From positions 1-64,000 of the forward strand of contig NZ_VYKK01000030.1 of NCBI RefSeq assembly GCF_008710135.1: a DNA stretch of 64,000 nt, written 5' to 3'. Source of the DNA: Paenibacillus spiritus (GTDB lineage: Bacteria; Bacillota; Bacilli; Paenibacillales; Paenibacillaceae). Under the pieces are notes generated by a model. It had not been told where the DNA came from, made no database searches, and saw only the letters and a program-made list of their open reading frames with translations. Position numbers and translations under genes: made by a program. Positions 52,249-60,784 of the stretch are shown piece by piece (the first letter of the stretch is position 1; each line of letters opens with the position of its first letter).

Positions 52249-53073
52249 ATGAAGAACGTTCAGCACTTTGAGATTCCGGCCGGAGACGACGCCGTTCTCC
52301 GCTGTTCGCGTTTTTCCCCGGCCGCCCGAGCCAAAGCGCTTATCGTCATCGCCCACGGCTACAAAGGCTTCAAAGACTGGGGCATGTTCCCCTATGCCGC
52401 CGAGACGCTCAGCCGGGACTATGAAGTTGTTACCTTCAATTTCTCCCACGGCGGAATCGGCGAGGATCTGATGAATTTCACCGAGCTGGAGAAGTTCGCC
52501 CGCAATACCTACGACCGGGAGAGCCGGGACTTGCAGGTGCTGCTGGCCTATCTCAGCCAGCATCCCAAGCTCGGCGGACTGCCGCTGTTCCTGATCGGCC
52601 ACAGCCGGGGAGCGGGCGACTGCCTGCTCTATGCCCTGGATCATCCGGGCGAAGCCGCCGGGGTCATCTGCTGGAACGGCGTGACCGACCTCGATCTGTT
52701 CACCGAAGAGCAGAAGCAGGGGATGCGCGAGAACGGCCGGGCCTTCGTGCTGAACGGACGGACCGGCCAGCAGATGCCGCTGGATGCCGTGATTCTGGAA
52801 GATCTCGAGCGGCAGCGTGACCGCTACCAGCTGATCTTCCGCTTGGCCGGAGCCGACTTCCCCGTCGTGCTGATTCAAGGCACCGGGGACGGAGAACATC
52901 TGATCCGGGGATCGCAGCGGCTTGTCGATGTCCGGCCGGATATCGAATGGGTACGGATTCCGGGAGGCAACCATACTTTCGGCACCGTCCATCCTTTTGC
53001 CGGAACGACGCCGCAGCTCGAAGCCGCCCTTGCGGCCACCCGGGCCTTCGTGGAACGGGTGCTGGCGGGTTAA
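52249..53073 (+). CDS. Alpha/beta hydrolase (dienelactone hydrolase/esterase-like)
   Basis: 274 residues, cytoplasmic. AHGYKGFKDWGMFPY oxyanion region, nucleophile Ser119 in IGHSRGAGD, Asp in QGTGDGEH and His in GGNHTFG. The FKDWGMFPYAAE pattern is common in a Bacillales esterase family of unknown substrate. AAGGAG lies 9 nt before the ATG; TATAAT at about 52188 may be the -10. Divergent from acpS-mutY. Confidence 0.88.
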   Translation: MKNVQHFEIPAGDDAVLRCSRFSPAARAKALIVIAHGYKGFKDWGMFPYAAETLSRDYEVVTFNFSHGGIGEDLMNFTELEKFARNTYDRESRDLQVLLAYLSQHPKLGGLPLFLIGHSRGAGDCLLYALDHPGEAAGVICWNGVTDLDLFTEEQKQGMRENGRAFVLNGRTGQQMPLDAVILEDLERQRDRYQLIFRLAGADFPVVLIQGTGDGEHLIRGSQRLVDVRPDIEWVRIPGGNHTFGTVHPFAGTTPQLEAALAATRAFVERVLAG

Positions 53074-53115
53074 TCCCCGTCCGCAGCTGTTCCTTGAATG
53101 AATCTTCGCAGCCCG

Positions 53116-53167
53116 GAACGCAGCGATCCCGCACGCCCACGAAAGGGGCGGCGGGATCGCTGCGTTC
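53116..53167. terminator. Bidirectional terminator between the hydrolase and bacilliredoxin genes
   Basis: Perfect 17-bp stem GAACGCAGCGATCCCGC / GCGGGATCGCTGCGTTC; T content after the stem is modest. Confidence 0.7.
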
Positions 53168-53175
53168 TAATCAGA

Positions 53176-53613
53176 TTATTGGCAGTACCGGCTGAAAATC
53201 TCCTTCAGCTCATCCGCGATCTCGGCGGCGGAGCGGTCTTCCACGCCATGACGCTCGATGAAATGCACCAGCTCTCCGTCTTTCATCAGGGCGATGGACG
53301 GCGAGGACGGCGGGTACGGAGCGAAGTATTCGCGCGCCTTGGCCGTAGCTTCTCTCTCCTGTCCGGCGAACACCGTGAACAGATGGTCCGGCTTGACTCC
53401 GCTCTCTCTGAGGGCTTCGGCGACCCCGGGACGGCATTGTCCGGCAGCGCAGCCGCAGACGGAATTGACGACGACCAGCGCGGTTCCCTTGGCGTTAGGC
53501 AGCGCGGCCTCCACGTCCTCCGGCGTCAGCAGCTCCTGGAACCCGATGCTGGTCAGGTCATCGCGCATCGGCTGGATGGAGTCTCTCATATGTTGGTGAA
53601 AAAACATCGACAT
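53176..53613 (-). CDS. Bacilliredoxin (BrxA/BrxB family)
   Basis: 145 residues from the ATG at 53613 (AAGGAG 10 nt upstream). DUF1094 thioredoxin-like fold with the CGC active site Cys53-Gly-Cys55 in NSVCGCAAGQCRPG; start MSMFFHQHMRDSIQPMRDDLTSIGF matches YqiW/YphP proteins. It removes bacillithiol from oxidised protein thiols, implying bacillithiol use. A longer open frame upstream is unsupported. Confidence 0.93.
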   Translation of the reverse strand: MSMFFHQHMRDSIQPMRDDLTSIGFQELLTPEDVEAALPNAKGTALVVVNSVCGCAAGQCRPGVAEALRESGVKPDHLFTVFAGQEREATAKAREYFAPYPPSSPSIALMKDGELVHFIERHGVEDRSAAEIADELKEIFSRYCQ

Positions 53614-53646
53614 GTCGGTCACTCTCCTTAGTAATGAACTAACTTT

Positions 53647-53674
53647 ATTATACATTCCAACTCTCTGAAAGCAA
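53647..53674 (-). promoter_or_regulatory. Sigma-A promoter of the bacilliredoxin gene
   Basis: Minus-strand -35 TTGCTT (53669-53674), 16-bp spacer, -10 TATAAT (53647-53652). Confidence 0.7.
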
Positions 53675-53766
53675 GAGAACAGCCGGCGGACCCCTTCAGG
53701 CTGGCTTCGGTCCTTGTCTAATGCTATGATGGGGCCAGCTACAACTTGGAAGAAGGAGCTACTCTC

Positions 53767-55098
53767 ATGAACGCTTACGATGTCATCGTGATCGGCGGCG
53801 GGCCTTCGGGCCTGATGGCCTCCGTGGCGGCGGCGGAGCGCGGCGCTTCGGTGCTGCTGCTCGACAAGGGCAACAAACTGGGCCGCAAGCTGGGCATATC
53901 CGGCGGCGGCCGCTGCAATGTGACCAACGCCAAGGAACCGGACGAGCTGATCGCCCATATTCCGGGGAACGGGCGCTTTCTGTACAGCGCATTCCAGCAT
54001 TTTGACAACCGCGATATCATCGCTTTCTTCGAGGGTCTCGGCATCGCCTTGAAAGAAGAAGATAACGGCCGGATGTTCCCGGTCTCGGACAAAGCCGCAA
54101 GCGTCGTCTCGGCGCTGATCGGACGGGTGCGCGCACTGGGCGTCGAGATCCGTACCGGACAATCGGTCCGGGAGGTCCGCTACGGGAAGGAAGAAGTAAG
54201 CGGCGTTGCGCTGGCCTCGGGAGAGACCCTTGACGCGAAATCGGTCATCGTGGCCACCGGCGGCAAATCGGTTCCCCAGACGGGTTCTACCGGCGACGGG
54301 TATCCTTGGGCGATGGCTGCCGGGCATACCATAACCGAGCTCTATCCCACCGAGGTGCCGATTGTCTCGCGCGAGGACTGGATTCAGTCCGGCGAGCTGC
54401 AGGGCCTGTCCCTCCGGGATGTCACCTTGTCCGTCTGGGGGCCCAAGGGCCGGAAGGCCGCGGCTGCAGGCGATCCCGAAGCCGACCCGTTCCTCTCCCT
54501 CAAAAAAATAATCGCCCACCGGGGCGATATGATCTTCACTCATTTCGGCCTGTCGGGGCCGATTGCGCTGCGGTGCAGCCAGTTCCTCCGCCAGGTCCAG
54601 CAGAAGACGGGCCAGAAGGCCGTTCTGCTCTCCATTGACCTGTTCCCGGATCTGAATATGTCCGGGACCGAGGACTTACTCGCGGACAAGCTTGGCGCTG
54701 AGCCCAAACGCGCGCTGCGCAATGTGCTGAAAGGGCTGCTTCCCGAGCGGCTCGTTCCGCTCGTGCTGCGCAGCGCCGGGCTGGACGGCGACCTTCTCGC
54801 CGGCAGCCTGTCCCGGGCCGCCCAGTCCGCGCTGGCCGGGATGCTGAAGCGCCTGCCCGTAACGGCTCACGGCACGCGTTCGCTGTCCGAGGCTTTTGTC
54901 ACCGGCGGCGGCGTCCACCTCAAAGAAATTGAGCCCGGCACCATGCAGTCGAAGCTCATGCCCGGCCTGTTCTTCTGCGGCGAGGTGCTCGACATCCACG
55001 GCTATACCGGAGGCTACAACATCACCGCCGCCTTCTCGACCGGCTACACGGCGGGTAAGCACGCCGCCGAGCGGGCAGGGCATTATTCGGCGCAGTAG
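53767..55098 (+). CDS. FAD-dependent oxidoreductase, HI0933/YtfP (BaiN-like) family
   Basis: 443 residues from the ATG at 53767 (AAGGAG 8 nt upstream). Dinucleotide-binding VIVIGGGPSGLMASVAAAERG at the start, GRKLGISGGGRCNVTN, VIVATGGKSVPQTGSTGDGY and a C-terminal FAD motif GLFFCGEVLDIHGYTGGYNI. Bacillus YtfP belongs here; related BaiN proteins reduce bile-acid intermediates, but the role in environmental bacilli is unknown. Divergent from bacilliredoxin. Confidence 0.9.
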   Translation: MNAYDVIVIGGGPSGLMASVAAAERGASVLLLDKGNKLGRKLGISGGGRCNVTNAKEPDELIAHIPGNGRFLYSAFQHFDNRDIIAFFEGLGIALKEEDNGRMFPVSDKAASVVSALIGRVRALGVEIRTGQSVREVRYGKEEVSGVALASGETLDAKSVIVATGGKSVPQTGSTGDGYPWAMAAGHTITELYPTEVPIVSREDWIQSGELQGLSLRDVTLSVWGPKGRKAAAAGDPEADPFLSLKKIIAHRGDMIFTHFGLSGPIALRCSQFLRQVQQKTGQKAVLLSIDLFPDLNMSGTEDLLADKLGAEPKRALRNVLKGLLPERLVPLVLRSAGLDGDLLAGSLSRAAQSALAGMLKRLPVTAHGTRSLSEAFVTGGGVHLKEIEPGTMQSKLMPGLFFCGEVLDIHGYTGGYNITAAFSTGYTAGKHAAERAGHYSAQ

Positions 55099-55129
55099 GT
55101 TACTGATTTAGGTGATGAGACGCTATCCC

Positions 55130-55170
55130 AAAAAGGCGAGTGCCCGTTCACGGGCACCCGCCTTTCTTTT
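55130..55170. terminator. Bidirectional terminator after the FAD oxidoreductase gene
   Basis: Stem AAAGGCG-GTGCCCG / CGGGCAC-CGCCTTT, with CTTTT on the plus strand and TTTTT on the minus strand. It touches the last codon of ecsB. Confidence 0.85.
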
Positions 55171-56464
55171 ACCGCTCCAGCCTCATCCCCGCGAACATCC
55201 CGGCCAGCACCCAGCTCAGTCCGAATCCCGCCGGGAGAAAGAACACTATTCCCCACCAGCCGTACAGTTGAACAGCCGCCAGCAGCGAAGTGAGCGCGCT
55301 GTAAGGCAGCGACAGCAGGAGAACGGCTCTCGTCCCCGCCACCGCCCTCTGTTCCTTGGAGAAGGGAAGCAGCGCGGCGAACTCCTCGCCCATCAGGGAC
55401 TTCCAGAACGACACCAGCCAGAAGGACAGCATGGCCAGCAGCACCCCGATCACCAGCCATTTGAAGCCGTACGGCACAATAAAGATGGCGGCAAGCGATA
55501 CCCCGAGGAACTGAAGGTACAGCTTCAGATGGCCGGTATGCCGGACCAGCGCCTTGATTCCGGCCTCCGTCAGCCGTTTCTCGGCCGGGGCGGTGGCCAG
55601 CAGCGTCTGCGACTTGCGGAAGATCCAAGGCCGGTACCGCGTCGGCCGGGGCTTGTCGATGACGCCGCTCAGCAGAAAAGCCGCAATCCGCATCCGCTGC
55701 TTGAAATCCTCCCGGACATCGCCGGTGAAGCTGCCGCGCAGGGAGAGGCGGGTGCGGAGCGCCAGCGCCGCGCCGGCCAGATACACCGCCGCAGCCAGCC
55801 ACAGCAGAGCCGGCGTCTGCATCCAGGCGGAGACTGCCCGGACGTACAGGCCTGCAGGCACGCCGGCAGCCGGAATGAGCCACAGCCAGCGGCGCCACCC
55901 CTGCCGCTGCACCAGCACCAGGTGGCGAAGCAGCTTGACGCACCAGCCGCAGGCTAAGGTCAGCGCTGCCAGCGCCAAGGCCGACGGCCAGGAGACGGCA
56001 TAGCCGCGGATCAGAAAGGGCAGCATGACGCCCCAGACCGCCAGCAGCTTGAGCGCGGTAAGCAGCAGGCTGTAGGCCGTGCCGCCCAGCATCAGCGTCC
56101 GTACCCAGCGCTGCTGCTGGCGGAGAAACAGCAGATCCCCTTCATGCAGCAGGAGCAGCAGGCCGCCCGAGACGATCCCGAGCGCCAGGATGCCCGGAAG
56201 CAGCGCCAAGGGCAGGTTCAGCGACCAGCCGGGCAGCGGCTCCTGCCAGTAGCCGTAGTAATAGCGGCCGCCCAGCAGCAGGCCGGGAATAATCAGATAG
56301 AGCATCACCGTCCAGTCGGCGACGGTGCGGATCATTCCGAGCTGCTCGCGGATATGCCCGGTCAGCCGCCTGCGAAGCAGCCGGCCGGGCGAACCGGTGC
56401 GATAGCCGTCCCGGCGGCGGGCCGGGGCGGGTTCTTTTGGCACAGTCACAGTGGGACCCCTCAT
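55169..56464 (-). CDS. ecsB: ABC transporter permease, EcsB family
   Basis: 431 residues with about 8-10 membrane helices. HIREQLGMIRTVADWTVMLYLIIPGLL, the RTRLSLRGSFTGDVREDFKQRMRIAAFLLSGV linker and KPRPTRYRPWIFRKSQ fit EcsB. The start overlaps the ecsA stop by 4 nt (ATGA). EcsAB of Bacillus affects intramembrane proteolysis by RasP, secretion and competence; transported substrate is uncertain. Confidence 0.88.
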   Translation of the reverse strand: MRGPTVTVPKEPAPARRRDGYRTGSPGRLLRRRLTGHIREQLGMIRTVADWTVMLYLIIPGLLLGGRYYYGYWQEPLPGWSLNLPLALLPGILALGIVSGGLLLLLHEGDLLFLRQQQRWVRTLMLGGTAYSLLLTALKLLAVWGVMLPFLIRGYAVSWPSALALAALTLACGWCVKLLRHLVLVQRQGWRRWLWLIPAAGVPAGLYVRAVSAWMQTPALLWLAAAVYLAGAALALRTRLSLRGSFTGDVREDFKQRMRIAAFLLSGVIDKPRPTRYRPWIFRKSQTLLATAPAEKRLTEAGIKALVRHTGHLKLYLQFLGVSLAAIFIVPYGFKWLVIGVLLAMLSFWLVSFWKSLMGEEFAALLPFSKEQRAVAGTRAVLLLSLPYSALTSLLAAVQLYGWWGIVFFLPAGFGLSWVLAGMFAGMRLER

Positions 56465-57240
56465 GTCAACGCGTCAAAACAATCGAACAGCGAAGCCTCC
56501 GGCAGCCCCGCCGCTGCCCGGATCTTCTCCAACGTGCCGGAAGCCGCCACTTCGCCGGCAGAGACCAGTACGAAGCTGTCGCAGATTTTCTCGGCCGTAT
56601 CGAGCACATGGGTGGACATCAGGACGCCCGCTCCCCGCTCCCGCTCTGATTTCAGCAGATTCAGGAAGTCTTTCGTCGCTCTCGGGTCCAGCCCGATAAA
56701 CGGCTCGTCCACCACATACACGTCCGGCCGGACCAGAAATCCGAGCATCAGCATCATCTTCTGCTTCATCCCCTTGGAGAACCCGGCCGGCAAGTCATGC
56801 CGGACATGCTCCATGCCGAACCGGACCAGCAGCTCTTCCGCTGTGGTGGCGAATGTCCCGTAGTCCAGTCCGTATGCCGCCGCTGCCAGATCCAGATGCT
56901 CCCACAGGGTAAGCTCTTCGTAGAATACGGGCTGTTCCGGCACATAGGCGTAGGTTGCCTTCCCGCCTTCGCCGCTTTCGCCGCTTCCTCCGAAAGACAC
57001 TTCCGCCTTGGCATGCTTCAAAAGCCCGAGCAGCGTCTTGATGGTCGTGCTCTTGCCCGCTCCGTTCGGACCGATCAGCCCGAGCAGCTCGCCGCGCCGG
57101 ACCTGAAAGCCAATGTCGCGGATGCGCACATCTCCGGCTTCGTAACCGGCTTCCTCAATATGAACACGGAGCACCGTCTCCGGCTCTGTTCCCAGGGCCG
57201 CTGGCGTCTCTTCCGTCCGCTTCTCCTCCACACCGTCCAC
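56461..57240 (-). CDS. ecsA: ABC transporter ATP-binding protein, EcsA family
   Basis: 259 residues from a GTG (AAAGGA 8 nt upstream). Walker A GPNGAGKS 57-64, Q-loop Gln103, signature FSKGMKQ 154-160, Walker B with Asp178 and catalytic Glu179, H-loop His211. The signature is SKGMKQ rather than SGGQ, as usual in EcsA and related ABC-2 importers/exporters. A Gly/Glu-rich insertion (86-93) is unusual. Coupled to ecsB. Confidence 0.9.
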   Translation of the reverse strand: MDGVEEKRTEETPAALGTEPETVLRVHIEEAGYEAGDVRIRDIGFQVRRGELLGLIGPNGAGKSTTIKTLLGLLKHAKAEVSFGGSGESGEGGKATYAYVPEQPVFYEELTLWEHLDLAAAAYGLDYGTFATTAEELLVRFGMEHVRHDLPAGFSKGMKQKMMLMLGFLVRPDVYVVDEPFIGLDPRATKDFLNLLKSERERGAGVLMSTHVLDTAEKICDSFVLVSAGEVAASGTLEKIRAAAGLPEASLFDCFDALT

Positions 57241-57338
57241 TCTCCGTTTCCTTTGTCTCTGACGGACTCTATCATAACACTTCCAGTCTATGGATACAGC
57301 CTTCCTTTAGAGACGCTGCAGGTCCTGATACAAAACCG

Positions 57339-57361
57339 AAACGGACGGACCATTATCCGTC
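57339..57361 (-). terminator. Weak hairpin at the end of the MFS gene
   Basis: GACGGA (complement of 57356-57361) pairs with TCCGTC, followed by CGTTTCGGTTTT. It overlaps the stop codon; low certainty. Confidence 0.35.
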
Positions 57362-58671
57362 TAGAGTACCGCCGTCTCCGGCAGAGCCGCCGCAGCTTCG
57401 CTCGACCGTATATCCCGGCGCTCAATGGCTGTGCGGAGCAGCAGCATGCCGCAGCCCAGAAGCACGAGCAGCGACCCTGACAGCAGGTAGGCCGAGAGCG
57501 GCCCCGCAGCGGTGACCAGCGCTCCCCCGGCGACCGGGCCGAGAATGACCGCAGCGCTGGTCAGCGATCCCACGGTCCCGAAGACGCGTCCGCTGTACGT
57601 CTCCGGCGTCCGCTGCTGAAGCAGGGTCTGGAACGGGATGAAGATCATTCCCGCTCCGGCCCCTGCCACCAGGAACGCCGAGAAGAGGACGGCGTACAAG
57701 CCGTACCCGTTCAGCCCCGAGCCGGTAATGACTCCGGCTGCGGCAAAGACGGCGCCCATCGTTACCGCTCCGGCGCTCATGAGCAGCAGCGGCCGGCCAG
57801 CGCCCAGCTTGCCCGCCGCCAAGACGTAGAGCAGGGTACCGAGTCCGCTTGCTCCGATGCACCACCCCAACACGCCTTCGTTCATGTCCGGTATGGTCCG
57901 CAGCAGAGTGACGGCCTGGGAGTCAGCGACTTGAAGCACGAGCAGCGCGCTCACCAGCAGCAGCAGACCGCCCATCAGCATCGGCATGCCGGAGATGAAC
58001 GCGATTCCAGCCGAGAGATCCTTGCGGAAGGAGGCAAGCCCCTGAGCCCCGGCCGCCTCCCGGCTGCGCCGGAACTCGGCGGGGAGGCGAAGCAGCAGCA
58101 GCGCGGACATCAGAAATGCGGCGGCGTCAATCCCGTAGCAGACCGAGATTCCGAACATGCCGACCAGCACGCCGCCGAGGGCCGGACCAGCGATCTTCGT
58201 AATCTGCTCGATGGAAGCGCTGACGGAGACCGCCTGCTCCATTTGCCCGGAAGGCACCAGCTCCTTGAGCTTGCCGCTCTTGGCAGGGCTGAACAGCACA
58301 TCCATCAATCCCTTGGCAATCAGCAGCGCATACACCTGCCAGAGCGTTCCGGCGAACAGGAACAGGGCGACCAGTCCGGCCCGGACGAGGTCGGAGCCGA
58401 TCATCAGGCGCTTGCGGTTCATCCGATCCGCCAGCACGCCGGCAATCGGCCCTCCCAGAAGCGAGGGTACTGCCATGCACAGCGACATTACGGTAATCTC
58501 CCACGGGGTGGCCTGCCACTTCATGCCCACCATGGCGAGCAGCGCCAGCACGTACAGCCATTCGCCCACATTGGATACAAGCTGCGCCGCCATCAGCGTC
58601 AGGAAGGGACGGTTGCGGCGCAGGCCGCCTTGCCCGTCTTGAGGGTGAGGGGAATCGGTGAGGGTATTCAT
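57361..58671 (-). CDS. MFS transporter (MFS_3-like, 12 helices)
   Basis: 436 residues. Motif A-like GVLADRMNRKRLMIGSDLVRA after helix 2, LVAGAGAGMIFIPFQTLLQQRTPETYSGRVFG in the second half. This pattern is that of the macrolide/enterobactin-type exporter group. Substrate unknown. Ribosome site AGGAG is 13 nt from the ATG, longer than usual. Divergently transcribed from the MhqR-like gene, so probably its target. Confidence 0.88.
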   Translation of the reverse strand: MNTLTDSPHPQDGQGGLRRNRPFLTLMAAQLVSNVGEWLYVLALLAMVGMKWQATPWEITVMSLCMAVPSLLGGPIAGVLADRMNRKRLMIGSDLVRAGLVALFLFAGTLWQVYALLIAKGLMDVLFSPAKSGKLKELVPSGQMEQAVSVSASIEQITKIAGPALGGVLVGMFGISVCYGIDAAAFLMSALLLLRLPAEFRRSREAAGAQGLASFRKDLSAGIAFISGMPMLMGGLLLLVSALLVLQVADSQAVTLLRTIPDMNEGVLGWCIGASGLGTLLYVLAAGKLGAGRPLLLMSAGAVTMGAVFAAAGVITGSGLNGYGLYAVLFSAFLVAGAGAGMIFIPFQTLLQQRTPETYSGRVFGTVGSLTSAAVILGPVAGGALVTAAGPLSAYLLSGSLLVLLGCGMLLLRTAIERRDIRSSEAAAALPETAVL

Positions 58672-58833
58672 TATTCGGATTCATCTCCTGTCTCGGGTTA
58701 AATGAAGCGTTTGTCTTCATGCTAGCACGGCAGCAAGAGGCGCTCCTCCATCCCGGGCCGGAAATCCCCGCGGTCCCGCAGCCTGATTTTGCCCCAGGTT
58801 CACAGGCGGAACCCGTCCTTAAATAATTTTGAT

Positions 58834-58848
58834 TTTTAATAATTAAAA
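58834..58848. promoter_or_regulatory. AT-rich palindrome between the MFS and MhqR-like genes
   Basis: TTTTAAT-A-ATTAAAA, perfect 7-bp arms. It falls in the probable promoter of the MFS gene (minus strand TTGTCA near 58858-58863) and is a candidate MarR-family operator. The rest of 58672-58985 holds no gene. Confidence 0.45.
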
Positions 58849-58985
58849 CTGCGCTCATTGTGACAAATCACATGTTTTTCTCTCTTTCTTTCACGTAAGG
58901 TAGGAGTATATAAAGGTTCTGGTCGTCGTATCCGGACCCCACACGAACGCATGCAGATATTTCAATGGAAAAGGGTGAATGAAAG

Positions 58986-59453
58986 ATGCTTCAATCCTAC
59001 GAGCGCGACACGCAGCTTACGCTTCATTTGTACCGGGTATTCGCCAAATCGTTCAAGAGCATCAACGAACACGCCGTTACAGGCAGCAAGATTGAAGGGT
59101 TCAACCCGACGGCCTTCGCCGTAATGGAAGTTCTGTACTATAAAGGACCGCAGCCGATCCAGCAGATCGGCGCCAAGCTGCTGCTGCAGAGCGGCAACGT
59201 TACGTACGTCATCGACAAGCTGGAAGAACGGGGCTATCTGCAGCGCAAGGCCTGCGCCAGCGACCGCCGCGTGATCTTCGCCGAGCTTACCGCCGAGGGC
59301 GAGCGTCTGATGAACGACATGTATCCGAAGTATACGGAGCGGCTCCACCTGGCGTTCAGCGGACTGAATGACGAGGAGAAGGTCCAGATGATCGGATTGC
59401 TCAAGAAGATGGGACTGCAAGCCGAGAAGCTGTCTCCCCTGCCGCGCAAGTAA
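58986..59453 (+). CDS. MarR-family regulator, MhqR-like
   Basis: 155 residues. Winged helix with GFNPTAFAVMEVLYYKGPQPIQQIGAKLLLQSGNVTYVIDKLEERGYL and the wing SDRRVIFAELTAEGERLM; KKMGLQAEKLSP end. This is close to Bacillus MhqR, which senses quinones and represses dioxygenases and reductases, but here the neighbour is an MFS exporter. One Cys (Cys near 93, RKACASDRR) in the wing could be redox active. AAGGG lies upstream of the ATG. Confidence 0.88.
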   Translation: MLQSYERDTQLTLHLYRVFAKSFKSINEHAVTGSKIEGFNPTAFAVMEVLYYKGPQPIQQIGAKLLLQSGNVTYVIDKLEERGYLQRKACASDRRVIFAELTAEGERLMNDMYPKYTERLHLAFSGLNDEEKVQMIGLLKKMGLQAEKLSPLPRK

Positions 59454-59485
59454 CCCAAGAAGCACATCCCCGATGGCTTGAATCC

Positions 59486-59527
59486 GCAACAAGGAGGACC
59501 CGGCAATTGCCGGGTCCTCCTTGTTGC
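59486..59527. terminator. 42-bp perfect palindrome, convergent terminator
   Basis: 21-bp arms (GCAACAAGGAGGACCCGGCA + A and its exact complement) without a spacer, between the MhqR-like gene (plus) and the GNAT gene (minus). T runs are short on both sides. Confidence 0.8.
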
Positions 59528-59553
59528 ATCTGCACCGTACCGAACCGTCCGTC

Positions 59554-60135
59554 TCAGCTTCTCCGCTCTGCGGATGCGCTCTCCCACTCCCGGCGCAGCA
59601 GGGCATACAGTTCTACATCCCGCAGACCCCGGCGGGTCAGCCGGTATTCCCGCAGCAAGCCTTCCTTCCGAAAGCCCAGGCGGCTGAAGAGACGCTCGGA
59701 GCGTTCATTGCCGCGCAGACATTGCGCCTCGATCCGGTTCAGCCGCAGCTTCCGGAAGCCAAATTCGAGCACCAGGCGCAGCGCCTCGGTCATATAGCCA
59801 TGTCCCCAAAAGCCGGGGTGCAGCTCGCACCCGATCTCTCCCCGGCGCGCGCCGGAGTCCTGCCAGGCATTGAAGCCGGCGCTGCCGATCACTCTTCCGC
59901 TGTCCCGAAGCGTCAGGCTCCAGCGCAGACCGTCTCCGTCCCGCTCCATGTCCAGCAGCAGCCAAATCAGCGCTTCGGCGGATCCGGCACCGCTCAGCTC
60001 GGGCATGCCCAGCCAATCGGAGGCTTCATCCGCCGTCCAGACCGACAACAGCGCTTCGGCATCCAGCGTGGACAGCGGCCGCAGCACGATTCGCGGGCCC
60101 TCAAGCCCCGGAGCCGTTCCTGTGAGGATGTCCAT
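59554..60135 (-). CDS. GNAT-family acetyltransferase (RimJ/RimL type)
   Basis: 193 residues from the ATG at 60135 (AAGGAGGG upstream). Acetyltransf_3 features: RIVLRPLSTLDAEALLSVWTADEASDWLG, RVIGSAGFNAWQD, GCELHPGFWGHGYMTEALRLVLEFGF and NERSERLFSRLGFRKEGLLREY. Probably acetylates a protein N-terminus or an amino-group substrate; unknown. The frame extends upstream without support. Confidence 0.88.
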   Translation of the reverse strand: MDILTGTAPGLEGPRIVLRPLSTLDAEALLSVWTADEASDWLGMPELSGAGSAEALIWLLLDMERDGDGLRWSLTLRDSGRVIGSAGFNAWQDSGARRGEIGCELHPGFWGHGYMTEALRLVLEFGFRKLRLNRIEAQCLRGNERSERLFSRLGFRKEGLLREYRLTRRGLRDVELYALLRREWESASAERRS

Positions 60136-60193
60136 CCGTCCCCCTCCTTCTTCTGGTTGTAGTATAGCATGTTCCGGATGCCGGCAAGCACGC

Positions 60194-60224
60194 ACAAAAA
60201 AACGCCCGCTCACGCGCGGACGCC
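60194..60224 (-). terminator. Terminator of the small winged-helix gene
   Basis: GCGTCCGC/GCGGGCGT-type stem with one mismatch followed by T7 on the minus strand. Confidence 0.75.
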
Positions 60225-60280
60225 TTCATTGCATGCCTGCCAGGGGTCAAGGAATGCGTAACGGTCTGGAATCAGGCGAT

Positions 60281-60580
60281 TCAGCCGGTAGCGCCGGCCG
60301 TCTTGATCGGCTTCAGCACTTCCTGGCACAGAAGCTCCAGCTTCGGCTGAATGCTGCGGAACTCCTCAATGCCTCTTCCCGTCAAGCTGTACTCTTCTCC
60401 GTGGAAGGTCAGATAATTATCCTGGGTTAGCCGTTCCAATTCCTGCTTCACTTCGCGTTCTCCAATCCGATATCCGAACTGTTCCAGTTGAGTCTGCATA
60501 TCCGATATCGTCAGCTTGCGTTCGTGGGCGATATACAGCATATGGATTCCTATGAACAAATTTTGCACATCGGCGCGCAT
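60281..60580 (-). CDS. Small winged-helix-like protein, unknown function
   Basis: 99 residues, soluble. Helices MRADVQNLFIGIHMLYIAHERKL and ISDMQTQLEQFGYRIGEREVKQELERLTQDNYLTFHGEEYSLTGRGIEEF look like a winged-helix domain (recognition helix about 40-54, wing about 57-66), as in RepA/PadR-like small regulators. GGAGGAG lies 3-8 nt before the ATG. Family not recognised with certainty; divergent from the fRMsr gene. Confidence 0.75.
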   Translation of the reverse strand: MRADVQNLFIGIHMLYIAHERKLTISDMQTQLEQFGYRIGEREVKQELERLTQDNYLTFHGEEYSLTGRGIEEFRSIQPKLELLCQEVLKPIKTAGATG

Positions 60581-60718
60581 AGCTCCTCCTCCCGGCCTAA
60601 GCCTTGTTGTGATGGGTCAGCTATTATTTACCCGTCGCCGTCTTCGCGGAAACACAGGCTTCCGGCCCGGACCTGCGGTGCTGCCTCTGAAAGCCGCACG
60701 GCGCATGGGGTTCAGTGC

Positions 60719-60748
60719 TTGACGTACCGCTCTGCCCTGTACTATGTT
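60719..60748 (+). promoter_or_regulatory. Sigma-A promoter of the fRMsr gene
   Basis: -35 TTGACG (60719-60724), 18-bp spacer, -10 TATGTT (60743-60748). Confidence 0.6.
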
Positions 60749-60784
60749 GGTTAATAAGACTTACTTACAGAAAGGTGATGCTCC

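Noticed and set aside
58859..58872. CRP/FNR-type site TGTGACAAATCACA upstream of the MhqR-like gene
   Set aside because: The half-sites TGTGA/TCACA are separated by 4 instead of 6 bp, so the known consensus is not met.
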